A stretch of 61,044 nt of DNA, taken from contig NZ_AOIJ01000039.1 in NCBI RefSeq assembly GCF_000337175.1, positions 1-61,044 on the forward strand. Reading direction: 5' to 3'. The notes under the pieces are model-generated. The model ran no database searches, was not told the origin of the DNA, and saw nothing but the letters and a program-made list of their open reading frames with translations. A program made the translations under genes and the position numbers. This stretch comes from Natrinema gari JCM 14663 (lineage in GTDB: Archaea > Halobacteriota > Halobacteria > Halobacteriales > Natrialbaceae). Of this stretch, positions 34,828-43,857 are shown in pieces (the first letter of the stretch is position 1; each line of letters opens with the position of its first letter).

Positions 34828-35231
34828 TTCCCGTGGGTCCCTCCTCTAAGCGCATATTGTTCACGGATCGAATATCCATCACAGCGCGCAATGATTTTCA
34901 GCTGGCGACTATAGCACGCACTGTCGATCCACACACCAACGGAGAGATAGCGCCCCGCAGTATTCGAATTTGAGGGTCAGAACGCTGATGGATGGTTGCC
35001 ACTGGGAAGATACGACATCGGGAGACGTTGGGGTGGAGACGATCAGATTCAATGGTGATACTTTACTCCAAACAATGCTGGCGATGAAAGAAAATATTAG
35101 GATGATAGGACGATTTTAACACACTACCACCAATAATTATTAGTTAGAAATTCGACACTTGTTGTAGGAACCGAGGTATTGATACAGGAGGGGTAAAAAT
35201 CGTATCAGTAGCTTAGAAGCGCGTATTCACT
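34828..35231. other. AT-rich intergenic stretch before the flippase
   Basis: 404 bp, markedly AT-richer than the flanks. Positions 35167-35231 form the first half of a segment that is repeated, degenerate, at 37437-37645. TTTCAGCTGGCGACTATAG at 34886-34905 resembles one end of the 86-bp MITE-like element at 37014-37099 with a single-base insertion. No gene is seen. Confidence 0.5.
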
Positions 35232-36665
35232 ATGAGATATGGCCGTACTTCGATGATCGATTTCCTGTCGAGGCTGGTAGTGTCGTTTTCAGGGTTTGTC
35301 GCCACTATCGTTCTTACCAGGACGCTCGGCCAAGCACGATACGGCACGTACGTAGTCATCATTTCAGTACTGGCTTGGGCTATGATCGCAAGCAATCTCG
35401 GCCTTGATCAAGCAATCAAGAAGCGAGTGAGCGAAGCCACCGATGGCAACTATGTCATCGCCGGAGCGATCGTACAGATCGGTCTGTACGTGATCGTTGC
35501 CGGCTGTCTCTGGCTTGCCAGTCCATACCTGAACGCGTACATGGGGTTTGACGCGACACTAATCCTCATTGGACTCCTCGCAGTTCGCTTAGTCGGGAAC
35601 TTCGTTCGGACCGTCCTCAACGGTCAGCATCTTGTCCACGTGTCCAGTCTTCTTTCGCCGATCGAGTTGACGAGTCGGAGCATTGTTCAGATACCCCTCG
35701 TCATCGCCGGGTTCGGTGTCACTGGAGCGGTCGCTGGATACGCGATCGGCGCTGTCGTCGCTGCCCTTATCGGTTCGTATTTCATTTCTTTTGATCCGTC
35801 GCTGCCATCCCGCCAGGACTTCACCCGCCTCAAGTCGTACGCCCAATTCTCGTGGCTCGCGTCAGTGAAAGGACGGACCTTCCTTTCGATGGATACGCTT
35901 GTCCTCGCGCTCTTCGTCTCAAACAGCCTGATCGCAGTTTATGAGATTGCTTGGAACCTCGCGTCGCTGTTTGCTATTTTCGGATCATCGATCAGTAGAA
36001 CGCTCTTTCCGGAGATCAGTCAACTCTCCTCGGAGGAGGGAGTCAGCGGTGAAGTCGTCGGACTACTCCGCGTTGCGCTCGCCTACGCGGGGCTTTTCAT
36101 TATCCCGGGTTTAGTCGGGGGGACATTGGTTGGCGACATTATTTTACAGATATACGGTCCAGGGTATGATACAGGGTACTACATTCTCCTCATGTTGACG
36201 TTTGCGCGCTTGCTGTATGGCTACCAAAGACAATTTCTCACCACACTCGACGCGATCGATCGTCCTGATCTCACTTTTCGGATCAACGCAGTGTTCGTGG
36301 CAGCCAACCTCGTACTGAACCTCGCCTTCACCTGGCAGTTCGGCTGGTACGGGGCGGCGGTTGCGACCACGCTTTCGGCTGCGCTCGGTCTAACGCTTGG
36401 CTACTATTACGCCTCGACAGTCATCACCGTCGACATCCCGTTCGATGAAATCGGAAAACAGGCCCTCGCCGCGGGAATCATGGCCGGGGTTGTTTATTCA
36501 CTACGGACTTTCGTTGATGACTCTCTACCCCTCGTTTTGCTGTTCGTCGGTGTCGGAGCCGTCACCTACTTCAGCGCGTTGTTCGTACTTTCCCACGAGT
36601 TCCGGACGACGGTTGCGGACAATTTGCCATTCAGGATTCCAACATTGGTGTGGAGTTACTTATAG
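35232..36665 (+). CDS. Oligosaccharide flippase of the agl cluster (AglR/Wzx-like)
   Basis: 477 residues, about 12-14 membrane helices. SRLVVSFSGFVATIVLTRTLGQARYGTYVVI is the usual start of Wzx-type exporters. Likely moves the dolichol-linked N-glycan, or its last sugar, across the membrane as AglR does in Haloferax. Base use is noticeably less GC-rich than the flanking agl genes, suggesting transfer. A decayed copy of its promoter and first codons lies at 37437-37645, so a second allele once sat beside it. Confidence 0.85.
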   Translation: MRYGRTSMIDFLSRLVVSFSGFVATIVLTRTLGQARYGTYVVIISVLAWAMIASNLGLDQAIKKRVSEATDGNYVIAGAIVQIGLYVIVAGCLWLASPYLNAYMGFDATLILIGLLAVRLVGNFVRTVLNGQHLVHVSSLLSPIELTSRSIVQIPLVIAGFGVTGAVAGYAIGAVVAALIGSYFISFDPSLPSRQDFTRLKSYAQFSWLASVKGRTFLSMDTLVLALFVSNSLIAVYEIAWNLASLFAIFGSSISRTLFPEISQLSSEEGVSGEVVGLLRVALAYAGLFIIPGLVGGTLVGDIILQIYGPGYDTGYYILLMLTFARLLYGYQRQFLTTLDAIDRPDLTFRINAVFVAANLVLNLAFTWQFGWYGAAVATTLSAALGLTLGYYYASTVITVDIPFDEIGKQALAAGIMAGVVYSLRTFVDDSLPLVLLFVGVGAVTYFSALFVLSHEFRTTVADNLPFRIPTLVWSYL

Positions 36666-36674
36666 ATAGCAATT

Positions 36675-37436
36675 TGGCGCTGTTCAGATTAGAGTTTGAA
36701 GAATTGAGGCAGTAGAATTCCGATCTCTTACACTCGAATTAGGGGCGTTTTGGAGATATATTATCGGGACCCAGTTAGATTTTGTGAAGCACGAGCAGAT
36801 ACCGGTCGGGCTAACGCAGTTGCGTGTCCAACTCCAACTGCGTGGGTTATCATTTTCGGATACTGTTTCTGTCTTAGAGAGGTTCGGTGCCGAACGGACA
36901 CGATTGATCGTCCATAGCTGGGTACAGAAAGCCGATTTACATCTGATTGCTGGAAAACAGCCGGATCACGTCGCAGTTGCCGGACCCGTGATCCAACTCA
37001 ACGATCAGTGCTACTATAGCAGCAATTGAAAGTCATTACACATTTGACTGCACGACAGCGTTACCATCAGTGTATAATCCGTTTCAGTTGCTACTATAGC
37101 TGTACGCCGCCGTCAATCCCGAGACAATCATATTTTCAACGCTAAGATGTTTTCAACTCAGAATGAAGGTGTTCTCTCTATCCTTCTCTCAGAACTCACC
37201 GAGAAACATGATGTCGAAGACACTGTGTTTCTCACTGACTCTGCCACGTGGCTCAAAGTAGTACTCCATCATCATGGACTTCGTTTTCGATACGAAGAAC
37301 ATGGAAATCGGAACGCTGTCGAACGTGTCTTCAGAGAAACAAAACGCAGAGCAACGCCAAAGCTAAACCAGTCGACAACCGACTCAAATCATTCAACTTT
37401 GCATGGAATCAGTTTATCTGAATACAATGTTGAGCG
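36675..37436 (+). mobile_element. Decayed IS6-type insertion sequence
   Basis: A left-end-like GGCGCTGTTCAGATTAGAG lies near 36675. The transposase starts about 36784 with LRVQLQLRGLSFSDTVSVLE and VHSWVQKADL, typical of the haloarchaeal IS6 family. It is interrupted at QLNDQCY by an 86-bp insertion, resumes as LYAAVNPET and then LTEKHDVEDTVFLTD...RFRYEEHGNRNAVERVF. The first catalytic Asp (normally VAVDET) is replaced in VAVAGPV, frames are broken, and no right end is found. Inactive. Confidence 0.75.
37014..37099. repeat. 86-bp MITE-like element with 18-bp terminal inverted repeats
   Basis: Left end CTATAGCAGCAATTGAAA (37014-37031) and right end TTTCAGTTGCTACTATAG (37082-37099) are inverted repeats matching at 16 of 18 positions. 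It interrupts the IS6-type transposase reading frame between QLNDQCY and LYAAVNPE. No internal ORF. It looks like a non-autonomous element that needs a transposase from elsewhere. Confidence 0.7.
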
Positions 37437-37645
37437 GGAATCGGGATATTGATACAGTAGGGGTAGAAATCGCGTCGGTAGCTTAGAAGCCCGTGACCAC
37501 TATGAAATACGACCGTCTTTCGATAGTAAATTTTCTGTCGAAGTTGATAATGCGTTTTCAGGGTTCGTCACCACTATCGTCACACCAGAACGCTTAGTCA
37601 AGCACGATTCGGCGCGTACGTGATGATTCTGAGCCAAGTATCGAT
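37437..37645 (+). pseudogene. 5' fragment of a second flippase gene
   Basis: These 209 bp match the promoter and first codons of the flippase at 35167-35369 almost base for base over long stretches (shared TTGATACAG, GTAGCTTAGAAGC, CACTATGA, TTTTCAGGGTT). The ATG would be at 37502, but frameshifts and stops follow within 20 codons. It is a duplicate or a recombination remnant left when the cluster was rearranged. Confidence 0.7.
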
Positions 37646-37653
37646 ACCAGACG

Positions 37654-37857
37654 GATGCTCGCGAGACTTTCGACCATGTGGTGGGCGGTAAAGACATGCT
37701 AACGACGGTTGTAAACGCACTCAAACAGAACGAACTTGATCCACTATACTATACTGTCCCGCTACGTAAGGAGACAGGTCAACATGTAGTAAGCGTCTCG
37801 AACATGGCCAAACGGTTCACCGAGAACGACATCCACCAGGGAACCCCTCAGCGTTGA
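37654..37857 (+). pseudogene. 3' fragment of an unidentified gene
   Basis: An open frame of 67 codons without a start reads ARETFDHVVGGKDMLTTVVN and SVSNMAKRFTENDIHQGTPQ to a TGA at 37855-37857. Composition is clearly protein-like. The parent family is not recognised; it is not the flippase whose fragment precedes it. Probably the tail of a deleted agl-cluster gene. Confidence 0.5.
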
Positions 37858-37963
37858 GGAAGCTAAGCGCCAGTGCAGACTCGAGAATCTGGGGGACGGA
37901 TCAGCCACAGACACCACCAGCACCAATACACGATAGTTTCAGACGGAGAACCCTCCAAAGAAT

Positions 37964-38902
37964 ATGAGTCAGACACGGTCAGAGAGGAACGAGCCAACGA
38001 TCAGCGTCGTCATCCCAGTCTACGAACAACCTCAGTTACTCGCCGAAGCGCTTGATAGTGTAATGGATCAGACAATTGGTGGCATCGAGGTAATCGTCGT
38101 CGACGACGCCTCGGACACGGACTTCAAGCCAATTGTCAACCAATACAGTGACCGAGTACGACTGCTTACACACGACGAAAACAAGGGTGCAGCGGAGGCC
38201 CGAAATACGGGTATCGATGCTGCCCGCGGCGAGTACGTGGCGTTCCTCGATGCCGACGATAGATGGGCACCGACGAAACTCGAAAAGCAACTCGAGGTAT
38301 TCAAACGAGAGGATGTCACTCTCGGCCTCGTTTACACGGGGTTTGTGCAGTATCAACTGGACGGAACCGAATGGGAACGCTATCCTGACGCAAGAGGGGA
38401 GATCTACCGTGACGAGTTAGTACGAGATCGCGTCCATCCGACATCGACGGTGATGGTTCGCTGGGAGTGTTTGGAGCGTACTGGCGGGTTCGATCCGTCA
38501 TTACCGAGCAGACAGGACTACGACCTCTGGATCCGGATTGCGGACCACTATGAGGTCGATTACGTGGACGAAATCCTCGTGGACAAACGCGAACAGCCTG
38601 ACAGTATCTCGAAGGACTTCGATCGCAGGATCGAAGGTGATCTTGCTGTCTTCGAGAAGGTAAAAGGCCGGGCGGCAGAGTTCGGGATCGTAACACGGAG
38701 CCGAATTTTCTCGTATCATCACCACGTGATCGGTCGAGACTACGGGTCTAATGGCAAACGGTGGAAGGCCTTGCAACACCTCGGACTTGCCATTATTCGA
38801 TATCCGTTCCGCCCGATCTCATGGGCGATGTTCGTGATCACCTTATTGGGTATCGACCGGAACGGTCAGTTGCTGACGTTCGCAAAGCAGTGTATTCGAT
38901 AG
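37964..38902 (+). CDS. GT2 glycosyltransferase of the agl cluster
   Basis: 312 residues. The GT-A core shows ISVVIPVYEQPQLLAEALDS, VIVVDDASDTDF, AEARNTGIDAARGEYVAFLD and the DxD (LDADDRWAP), then PSRQDYDLWIRIADHYEV as acceptor region. The C-terminus has a weak hydrophobic stretch (PISWAMFVITLLGI). In Haloferax the equivalent slots are AglI or AglE; which one this replaces is not certain, so no symbol is given. It lies just after the transposon scar and before aglF. Confidence 0.85.
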   Translation: MSQTRSERNEPTISVVIPVYEQPQLLAEALDSVMDQTIGGIEVIVVDDASDTDFKPIVNQYSDRVRLLTHDENKGAAEARNTGIDAARGEYVAFLDADDRWAPTKLEKQLEVFKREDVTLGLVYTGFVQYQLDGTEWERYPDARGEIYRDELVRDRVHPTSTVMVRWECLERTGGFDPSLPSRQDYDLWIRIADHYEVDYVDEILVDKREQPDSISKDFDRRIEGDLAVFEKVKGRAAEFGIVTRSRIFSYHHHVIGRDYGSNGKRWKALQHLGLAIIRYPFRPISWAMFVITLLGIDRNGQLLTFAKQCIR

Positions 38903-39132
38903 CGAAATGACCATCTGAGCCAATGGAGTTGGATACGCAATCGCATCAGCCCGCACAGTGTCGCTTTCCGCTCCACAAAATCTACTGAAACGTCGCTATT
39001 AGCACCGTTGGCTCGAGATCGATTTCTGGCAGGAACCACTATCAAATCGCACTGCCTCGCCCCCTCCTCATCTGAACACTGCTGACAGTGATCCCCGAAG
39101 ACATATACTGCTCAAGTGTAATCGGTTGGCAC

Positions 39133-39867
39133 ATGCAAGCAGTCGTTTTAGCCGCCGGGAAGGGAACCCGCCTCCGGCCGCTCACCGAGGACAAACCGAA
39201 GGTCCTCGTCGAAGTCGACGGCAAGCCGCTCATCGAGGACGTCATGGACAACCTCATCGAGGTCGGTGCGACCGAATTCGTCCTCGTCGTCGGCTACATG
39301 AAAGAGAAGATCATCGAGCGCTACGGCGACGAGTACGAGGGCGTTCCGATCACGTACGCTCACCAGCGCGAACAACTCGGGCTCGCTCACGCCATCCTCC
39401 AGGCCGAACCGCATGTCGACGACGACTTCATGCTCATGCTCGGTGACAACGTCTTCCGGGCGAACCTCGGCGACGTGATCAACCGCCAGCGGGAAGAACG
39501 GGCCGACGCCGCGTTCCTCGTCGAGGAAGTCCCACACGAGGAAGCCTCGAGATACGGCGTCCTCGACACCAACGAGTACGGGGAGATCGTCGAGGTGATG
39601 GAGAAACCGGAGGATCCGCCGTCGAACCTCGTCATGACCGGCTTCTACACGTTCACGCCTGAGATCTTCCACGCGTGTCATCTCGTCCAGCCTTCGGACC
39701 GCGGGGAGTACGAACTACCGGACGCGATCGACCTGCTCATTCAGTCCGGCCGGACCATCGACGCTATCCGGATGGACGGCTGGCGCATCGACGTCGGCTA
39801 CCCCGACGACCGGGACCGCGCCGCCGAACGGATCGCGGAGCAGGAAGCCGAACCGATCGGGCAGTAA
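39133..39867 (+). CDS. aglF: Sugar-1-phosphate nucleotidyltransferase AglF
   Basis: 244 residues from ATG 39133. The nucleotide-binding signature is MQAVVLAAGKGTRLRPLTED with KPKVLVEVDGKPL; MLGDNVF and NLVMTGFYTFTPEIFHACHL follow. It makes UDP-glucose from glucose-1-phosphate and UTP, feeding AglM and the glycosyltransferases. Length and sequence match Haloferax AglF as remembered. It is separated from aglM by 98 bp with no obvious terminator. Confidence 0.9.
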   Translation: MQAVVLAAGKGTRLRPLTEDKPKVLVEVDGKPLIEDVMDNLIEVGATEFVLVVGYMKEKIIERYGDEYEGVPITYAHQREQLGLAHAILQAEPHVDDDFMLMLGDNVFRANLGDVINRQREERADAAFLVEEVPHEEASRYGVLDTNEYGEIVEVMEKPEDPPSNLVMTGFYTFTPEIFHACHLVQPSDRGEYELPDAIDLLIQSGRTIDAIRMDGWRIDVGYPDDRDRAAERIAEQEAEPIGQ

Positions 39868-39965
39868 TCCCCGTCCCCACTCGAGCGCCGGGTCCGTCCG
39901 CGCGTCGATGACCGACCCGGGGATGACCCAAAAGCGACTAATCACCGCCAGTCCTCTCACGCTAC

Positions 39966-41255
39966 ATGAACGTCTCCATCATCGGGAGCGGCTACGTTGG
40001 CACCACCGTCGCCGCCTGTCTCGCGGAGCTCGGTCACGACGTCGTCAACGTCGAAATCGACGAGGAGATCGTCGAGATGATAAACGCCGGCGAGGCCCCG
40101 ATCCACGAGTCGGGACTCGCGGAACGGATCGCGGCACACGCGGGGACGACGCTCCGCGCGACGACGGAGTACGACGCGGTTCGCGAGACGGAGGTTACGT
40201 TCCTCTGTCTGCCTACGCCGCAGACGGACGACGGCAGTCTCGACCTCGCGATCATGGAGGCCGGCGCGGAGTCGCTCGGTCGCGCACTCGCCGAGAAAGA
40301 CGACGAGCATCTCGTCGTCGTCAAGAGCACGGTTCTCCCCGGGACGACCGAAGACGTCGTTGGGCCCGTCCTCGAGCGCGAGTCCGGCACCGAGATCGGC
40401 GACGGGCTCGCGCTCGCGATGAACCCCGAATTCCTCCGGATGGGAACGGCGGTTCGGGACTTCCTCGAGCCGGACAAGGTCGTCTTCGGAACGGCCGACG
40501 ACGAGGCCGCCGCGACGCTACGAGAGCTCTACGCGCCGATCCTCGAGCGAGCCGAGACGGACCTCGTCGAGACCGAGATCCGCGAGGCCGAACTCATCAA
40601 GTACGCGAACAACGCGTTCCTCGCGTCGAAGGTCTCGCTGGTCAACGAACTGGGGAACATCGCCAGGGAGTACGGCGCGGACGCCTACGAGGTGCTCGAG
40701 GCGGTCGGGCTCGACGAGCGGATCTCGGAGCGGTTCATGCGGTCGGGACTGGGCTGGGGCGGTTCCTGTTTCCCCAAGGATGTCAACGCCTTGCGGGCCG
40801 GCGCTCGCGAGCAGGGGTACGACCCCGAGCTCCTCGATGCGGTCGTCGCGGTCAACGACGAGCAACCGCGACGGCTCGTCGGATTGCTCGCGGATCACGT
40901 CTCCCTATCGGGGGCTCGAATCGCGGTGCTGGGTCTGTCGTTCAAGCCAGGTACCGACGACGTCCGCAAGTCCCGTGCGCTCGACGTGATCGCGGAGTTG
41001 ACAGCGCGCGGTGCGGATGTCGTCGCGTACGACCCCGTGGCGATCGAGAACGTCCGGCCCGACTACCCCGATATCGAGTACGCCGACGCGGCCGAGAGTG
41101 CGCTCGCGGGCGCGGACGGTGCCGTCGTCGCGACCGATTGGCCGGAGTTCGACGACCTCTCGTTCGACGGAATGGCCCGCGCGGTGGTCGTCGACGGGCG
41201 TCGGATCGACATCGACGAGGCCGCGCTCGACGTTTACGAAGGGCTGACCTGGTGA
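39966..41255 (+). CDS. aglM: UDP-glucose 6-dehydrogenase
   Basis: 429 residues. NAD-binding MNVSIIGSGYVGTTVAACLA, TVLPGTTEDVV, NPEFLRMGTAVRDFLEPD, the catalytic cysteine loop GLGWGGSCFPKDVNAL and the C-terminal VLGLSFKPGTDDVRKSRALD are all present. It oxidises UDP-glucose to UDP-glucuronate for AglG and related enzymes. Full length, cytoplasmic, part of the agl cluster. Confidence 0.96.
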   Translation: MNVSIIGSGYVGTTVAACLAELGHDVVNVEIDEEIVEMINAGEAPIHESGLAERIAAHAGTTLRATTEYDAVRETEVTFLCLPTPQTDDGSLDLAIMEAGAESLGRALAEKDDEHLVVVKSTVLPGTTEDVVGPVLERESGTEIGDGLALAMNPEFLRMGTAVRDFLEPDKVVFGTADDEAAATLRELYAPILERAETDLVETEIREAELIKYANNAFLASKVSLVNELGNIAREYGADAYEVLEAVGLDERISERFMRSGLGWGGSCFPKDVNALRAGAREQGYDPELLDAVVAVNDEQPRRLVGLLADHVSLSGARIAVLGLSFKPGTDDVRKSRALDVIAELTARGADVVAYDPVAIENVRPDYPDIEYADAAESALAGADGAVVATDWPEFDDLSFDGMARAVVVDGRRIDIDEAALDVYEGLTW

Positions 41256-41360
41256 TCCGCCTCGGAATCACGTCGCATGAACTCACCTCGTACCGTCCGT
41301 AAAAACCCGACAGTGGGCAATCAGTAACCTTTTGCAGTTCGATAGGGGAGTTACTGCCCG

Positions 41361-42368
41361 ATGGAGGACGACGCGGTCGACACGGGTGTGAGCGTCCGCT
41401 CGAGCGGCGGCGAGACGATCGCCGCCACAGAGGGGGCAAGCGAGATCTCACCCGACGAGGTGTGCGTTCTGATTCCGACGCTCAACGAGGCTGCCACGAT
41501 CGCGGACGTGATCGAGGGCTTCTCCGAACAGGGGTACACGAACGTCGTCGTCGTCGACGGCGACTCGAGCGACGACACCCGTGAGATCGCCCGCGAGCAC
41601 GGGGCGGAGGTGTTGGTCCAGTCCGGCGACGGAAAGGGCCAGGCCGTCCGCGAGGCCCTCGAGTACATCACGGTGCCGTACGTGGTGATGCTCGACGGCG
41701 ACGGCACGTACGATCCGGCCGATGCCGACACAATGCTCGAGCCGCTGGCTCGAGGGTACGAACACGTCATCGGGAACCGGTTCGCCGATATGGATGACGA
41801 CGCGATGCGGGCGCTCAACGGCGTCGGGAATCGGCTAATAAACCGCGCGTTCGGGTTCGTTCACGGAGCCAACTACGAGGACATTCTTTCGGGGTATCGG
41901 GCGTTTACCGTCGACTCGTTCAGGCGACTCTCGCTCGATTCGGACGGGTTCACGATCGAAACCGAACTCGCCGTCGAATGTGTCAAACACGGCGTCGAGA
42001 CGACGGTCGTGCCGATCAGTTACAGCGCCCGTCCCGACGAGTCCGAGACCAATCTGCACCCGGTCAAAGACGGCGGGACGATCCTCCTGGCGCTGTACTC
42101 GCTGGCGAAGACCAACAACCCCCTGTTCTACTTCGGAAGCCTCGGGATGGCCGGAATCGTCTCCGGCGGCTTCATCGCGGTCTACGTCCTCTGGGAGTGG
42201 CTCCGCTACCAGCAGGGCCACGAGATCATGGCGCTCGTCTCGGCCGCCGCGATTCTGCTGGGCGTCCAACTGCTCATGTTCGGCGTTCTCTCGGACATGC
42301 TCGTGACCTTACACCGCGAACAGCGCCGACGCCTCGAGCGGATCGCTCGCAACGAGCGCGACGAGTGA
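41361..42368 (+). CDS. aglJ: AglJ-type GT2: first sugar onto dolichol phosphate
   Basis: 335 residues. After a 30-residue polar N-terminus, the GT-A domain shows VCVLIPTLNEAATIADVIEG, VVVVDGDSSDDT and the DxD-like MLDGDGTYDP; LSGYRAFTVDSFRRL is typical of dolichol-phosphate sugar transferases. Two membrane helices close the protein (AGIVSGGFIAVYVLWEW and ALVSAAAILLGVQLLMFGVL). In Haloferax AglJ attaches the first hexose to dolichol phosphate. It ends the agl cluster. Confidence 0.9.
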   Translation: MEDDAVDTGVSVRSSGGETIAATEGASEISPDEVCVLIPTLNEAATIADVIEGFSEQGYTNVVVVDGDSSDDTREIAREHGAEVLVQSGDGKGQAVREALEYITVPYVVMLDGDGTYDPADADTMLEPLARGYEHVIGNRFADMDDDAMRALNGVGNRLINRAFGFVHGANYEDILSGYRAFTVDSFRRLSLDSDGFTIETELAVECVKHGVETTVVPISYSARPDESETNLHPVKDGGTILLALYSLAKTNNPLFYFGSLGMAGIVSGGFIAVYVLWEWLRYQQGHEIMALVSAAAILLGVQLLMFGVLSDMLVTLHREQRRRLERIARNERDE

Positions 42369-42437
42369 GCGTGCGGGCGATCGGAACCGCAGACACGTGA
42401 CGACGGCGTTCCCGATCGAGCGGGCGCGCGACCGTCC

Positions 42438-42767
42438 TCAGAACGGGAGCAGGGAGCGGACCTGCGCGACGACGCCCCCCGAGTTGTTCCGGCGGTACGC
42501 CTCGAACGGTTTGTGGAGTTGGTTCAACAGTTCCTGCCGGGAGTCGAACTCCTCCGTCGGCACTTCGGCGAGCATCTCGCTCAGCGGCACGTCGTTCCCG
42601 TGTACGTCGTAGGGAATGCGCTCGTGGCCGAGTTCGCCCTCGATGTCGTCTTTCGTGGCCGGAAAGGACAGGTCGGCGTCTCTGAGATGAGCGTCGACGG
42701 CAGCGATGCCGAACTCGATACTGTCGGGTTCCTCGTTGTCTCCGCTCGATGGTGGCCGAACTCCCAT
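42438..42767 (-). CDS. Conserved haloarchaeal hypothetical protein, 109 aa
   Basis: From ATG 42767. The core reads SFPATKDDIEGELGHERIPY and PLSEMLAEVPTEEFDSRQEL, a soluble alpha/beta sequence. It has the look of the DUF5789-type small haloarchaeal family, which I cannot confirm here. It is convergent with aglJ and divergent from a ribbon-helix-helix gene. No function is known. Confidence 0.7.
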   Translation of the reverse strand: MGVRPPSSGDNEEPDSIEFGIAAVDAHLRDADLSFPATKDDIEGELGHERIPYDVHGNDVPLSEMLAEVPTEEFDSRQELLNQLHKPFEAYRRNNSGGVVAQVRSLLPF

Positions 42768-42926
42768 GCCTGTACGTCTCGCTACGGAGCCGACTATAAA
42801 AATGGCTTGGACGCGACCGGCGAGGGACGGCGGTCGCCGTAATCGGTACCGCCCCGCCCCGGCCGCCGAGCATCGTCGCCGCCGTCCTGTCGACACTCCT
42901 TTGGGCACCGCGCCGGAGTATGGCGT

Positions 42927-43136
42927 ATGACCGAGTACACCACGGTGTCGATCCCGAAGGACCTCGCGGATCGGGTCGAGGAGACGATCGAGGGGACGAG
43001 CTTCCAGAGCACGAGCGATCTCGTCCGGTTCCTGCTGCGCAGCATCGTTATCCAACACCAGAAGGAAGGCGAACTCACCGAAGCGGAGTTCGAAGAGATC
43101 ACCGAGCAACTCCGCGGCCTGGGCTATCTCGAGTAA
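42927..43136 (+). CDS. Ribbon-helix-helix (CopG-like) protein
   Basis: 69 residues. EYTTVSIPKDLADRVEETI gives the DNA-contact strand and first helix, and FQSTSDLVRFLLRSIVIQHQ the second helix. The C-terminal helix ends LRGLGYLE. A small dimeric transcription regulator; the target could be the divergent 109-residue gene, as the intergenic region is 159 bp. Confidence 0.78.
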   Translation: MTEYTTVSIPKDLADRVEETIEGTSFQSTSDLVRFLLRSIVIQHQKEGELTEAEFEEITEQLRGLGYLE

Positions 43137-43360
43137 GCGTCTCGCGATTGGGGCTCGCGGGGCGACCCGCCGCCGTGGCGTTTCCGCCCGGAACAGTGCT
43201 GTCCCGCTTCGACACGAGTCGTCCCGACTGGGGGGCCAGACAGAGGCCGCATATTCCGGACCTCCCGTCACGGGACGCTGCCGAGTCCGCGGACGATCGA
43301 GACGAACGAACGCCCGAGCGCATCATCGACGCATCAGTGTTCGAGGACGCAGCCGTCGTT

Positions 43361-43783
43361 TCAGTCGGTCAGCGACTGTCCCGGCGGCGAGGCGTCGATG
43401 ATCTCGAGGGGCTGGCGCTCACCGCTGCGGTCGAACGCACCGAAAGACCGGTCGTCGACTTCCCAGGGCGGCACGGCCACGAAGATGACCTCCGCGAGAT
43501 CGTCCCGCCGCGTCACCTCGAGTTCGCCGACAGGGTGGGAGACGAACCGGCCCTGTGCCTGCCGGGCAGGCGTCGAGAGATCGACCCCGAAGACGGCGTT
43601 GACCGGGTTGCCGGGATCGGGGAGGAAGAAATCGGTGAAAACCGGCGTGTCGTGTGGGAGCCCGTCGGCACCGTCGAGTTCGCTCGCGGGGACCACCGAG
43701 ACGCCGGTCGTCACGTCGTCGGGATCGGCGTCGCTGGCGAGCGCCAGCAGGATATCGACGAGTCCGCGGGTTACGTAGACCAC
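43361..43783 (-). CDS. Conserved haloarchaeal hypothetical protein, 140 aa
   Basis: Opens MVYVTRGLVDILLALASDAD and includes TPVFTDFFLPDPGNPVNAVF, QAQGRFVSHPVGELEVTR and VIFVAVPPWEVDDRSF. The alternation of strands and the PxxFTxFYLP-type segment suggest a JAB/MPN-like or related fold, but no metal motif (HxHx10D) is seen. It is intact, soluble and of normal codon use. Function unknown. Confidence 0.65.
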   Translation of the reverse strand: MVYVTRGLVDILLALASDADPDDVTTGVSVVPASELDGADGLPHDTPVFTDFFLPDPGNPVNAVFGVDLSTPARQAQGRFVSHPVGELEVTRRDDLAEVIFVAVPPWEVDDRSFGAFDRSGERQPLEIIDASPPGQSLTD

Positions 43784-43857
43784 GGGTGTGCTATGAGTGG
43801 CCGGTAGTTAGATGTATGCCATCGGCGGCTCGAGGCGAGCGGCCGACACCGGGAGCC

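Noticed and set aside
42927-43136. LRGLGYLE end of the ribbon-helix-helix protein as part of the shared LGYL tail family
   Set aside because: The protein is a small DNA-binding dimer far from the sulfatase-like genes; with one short similarity, chance is the simpler explanation.
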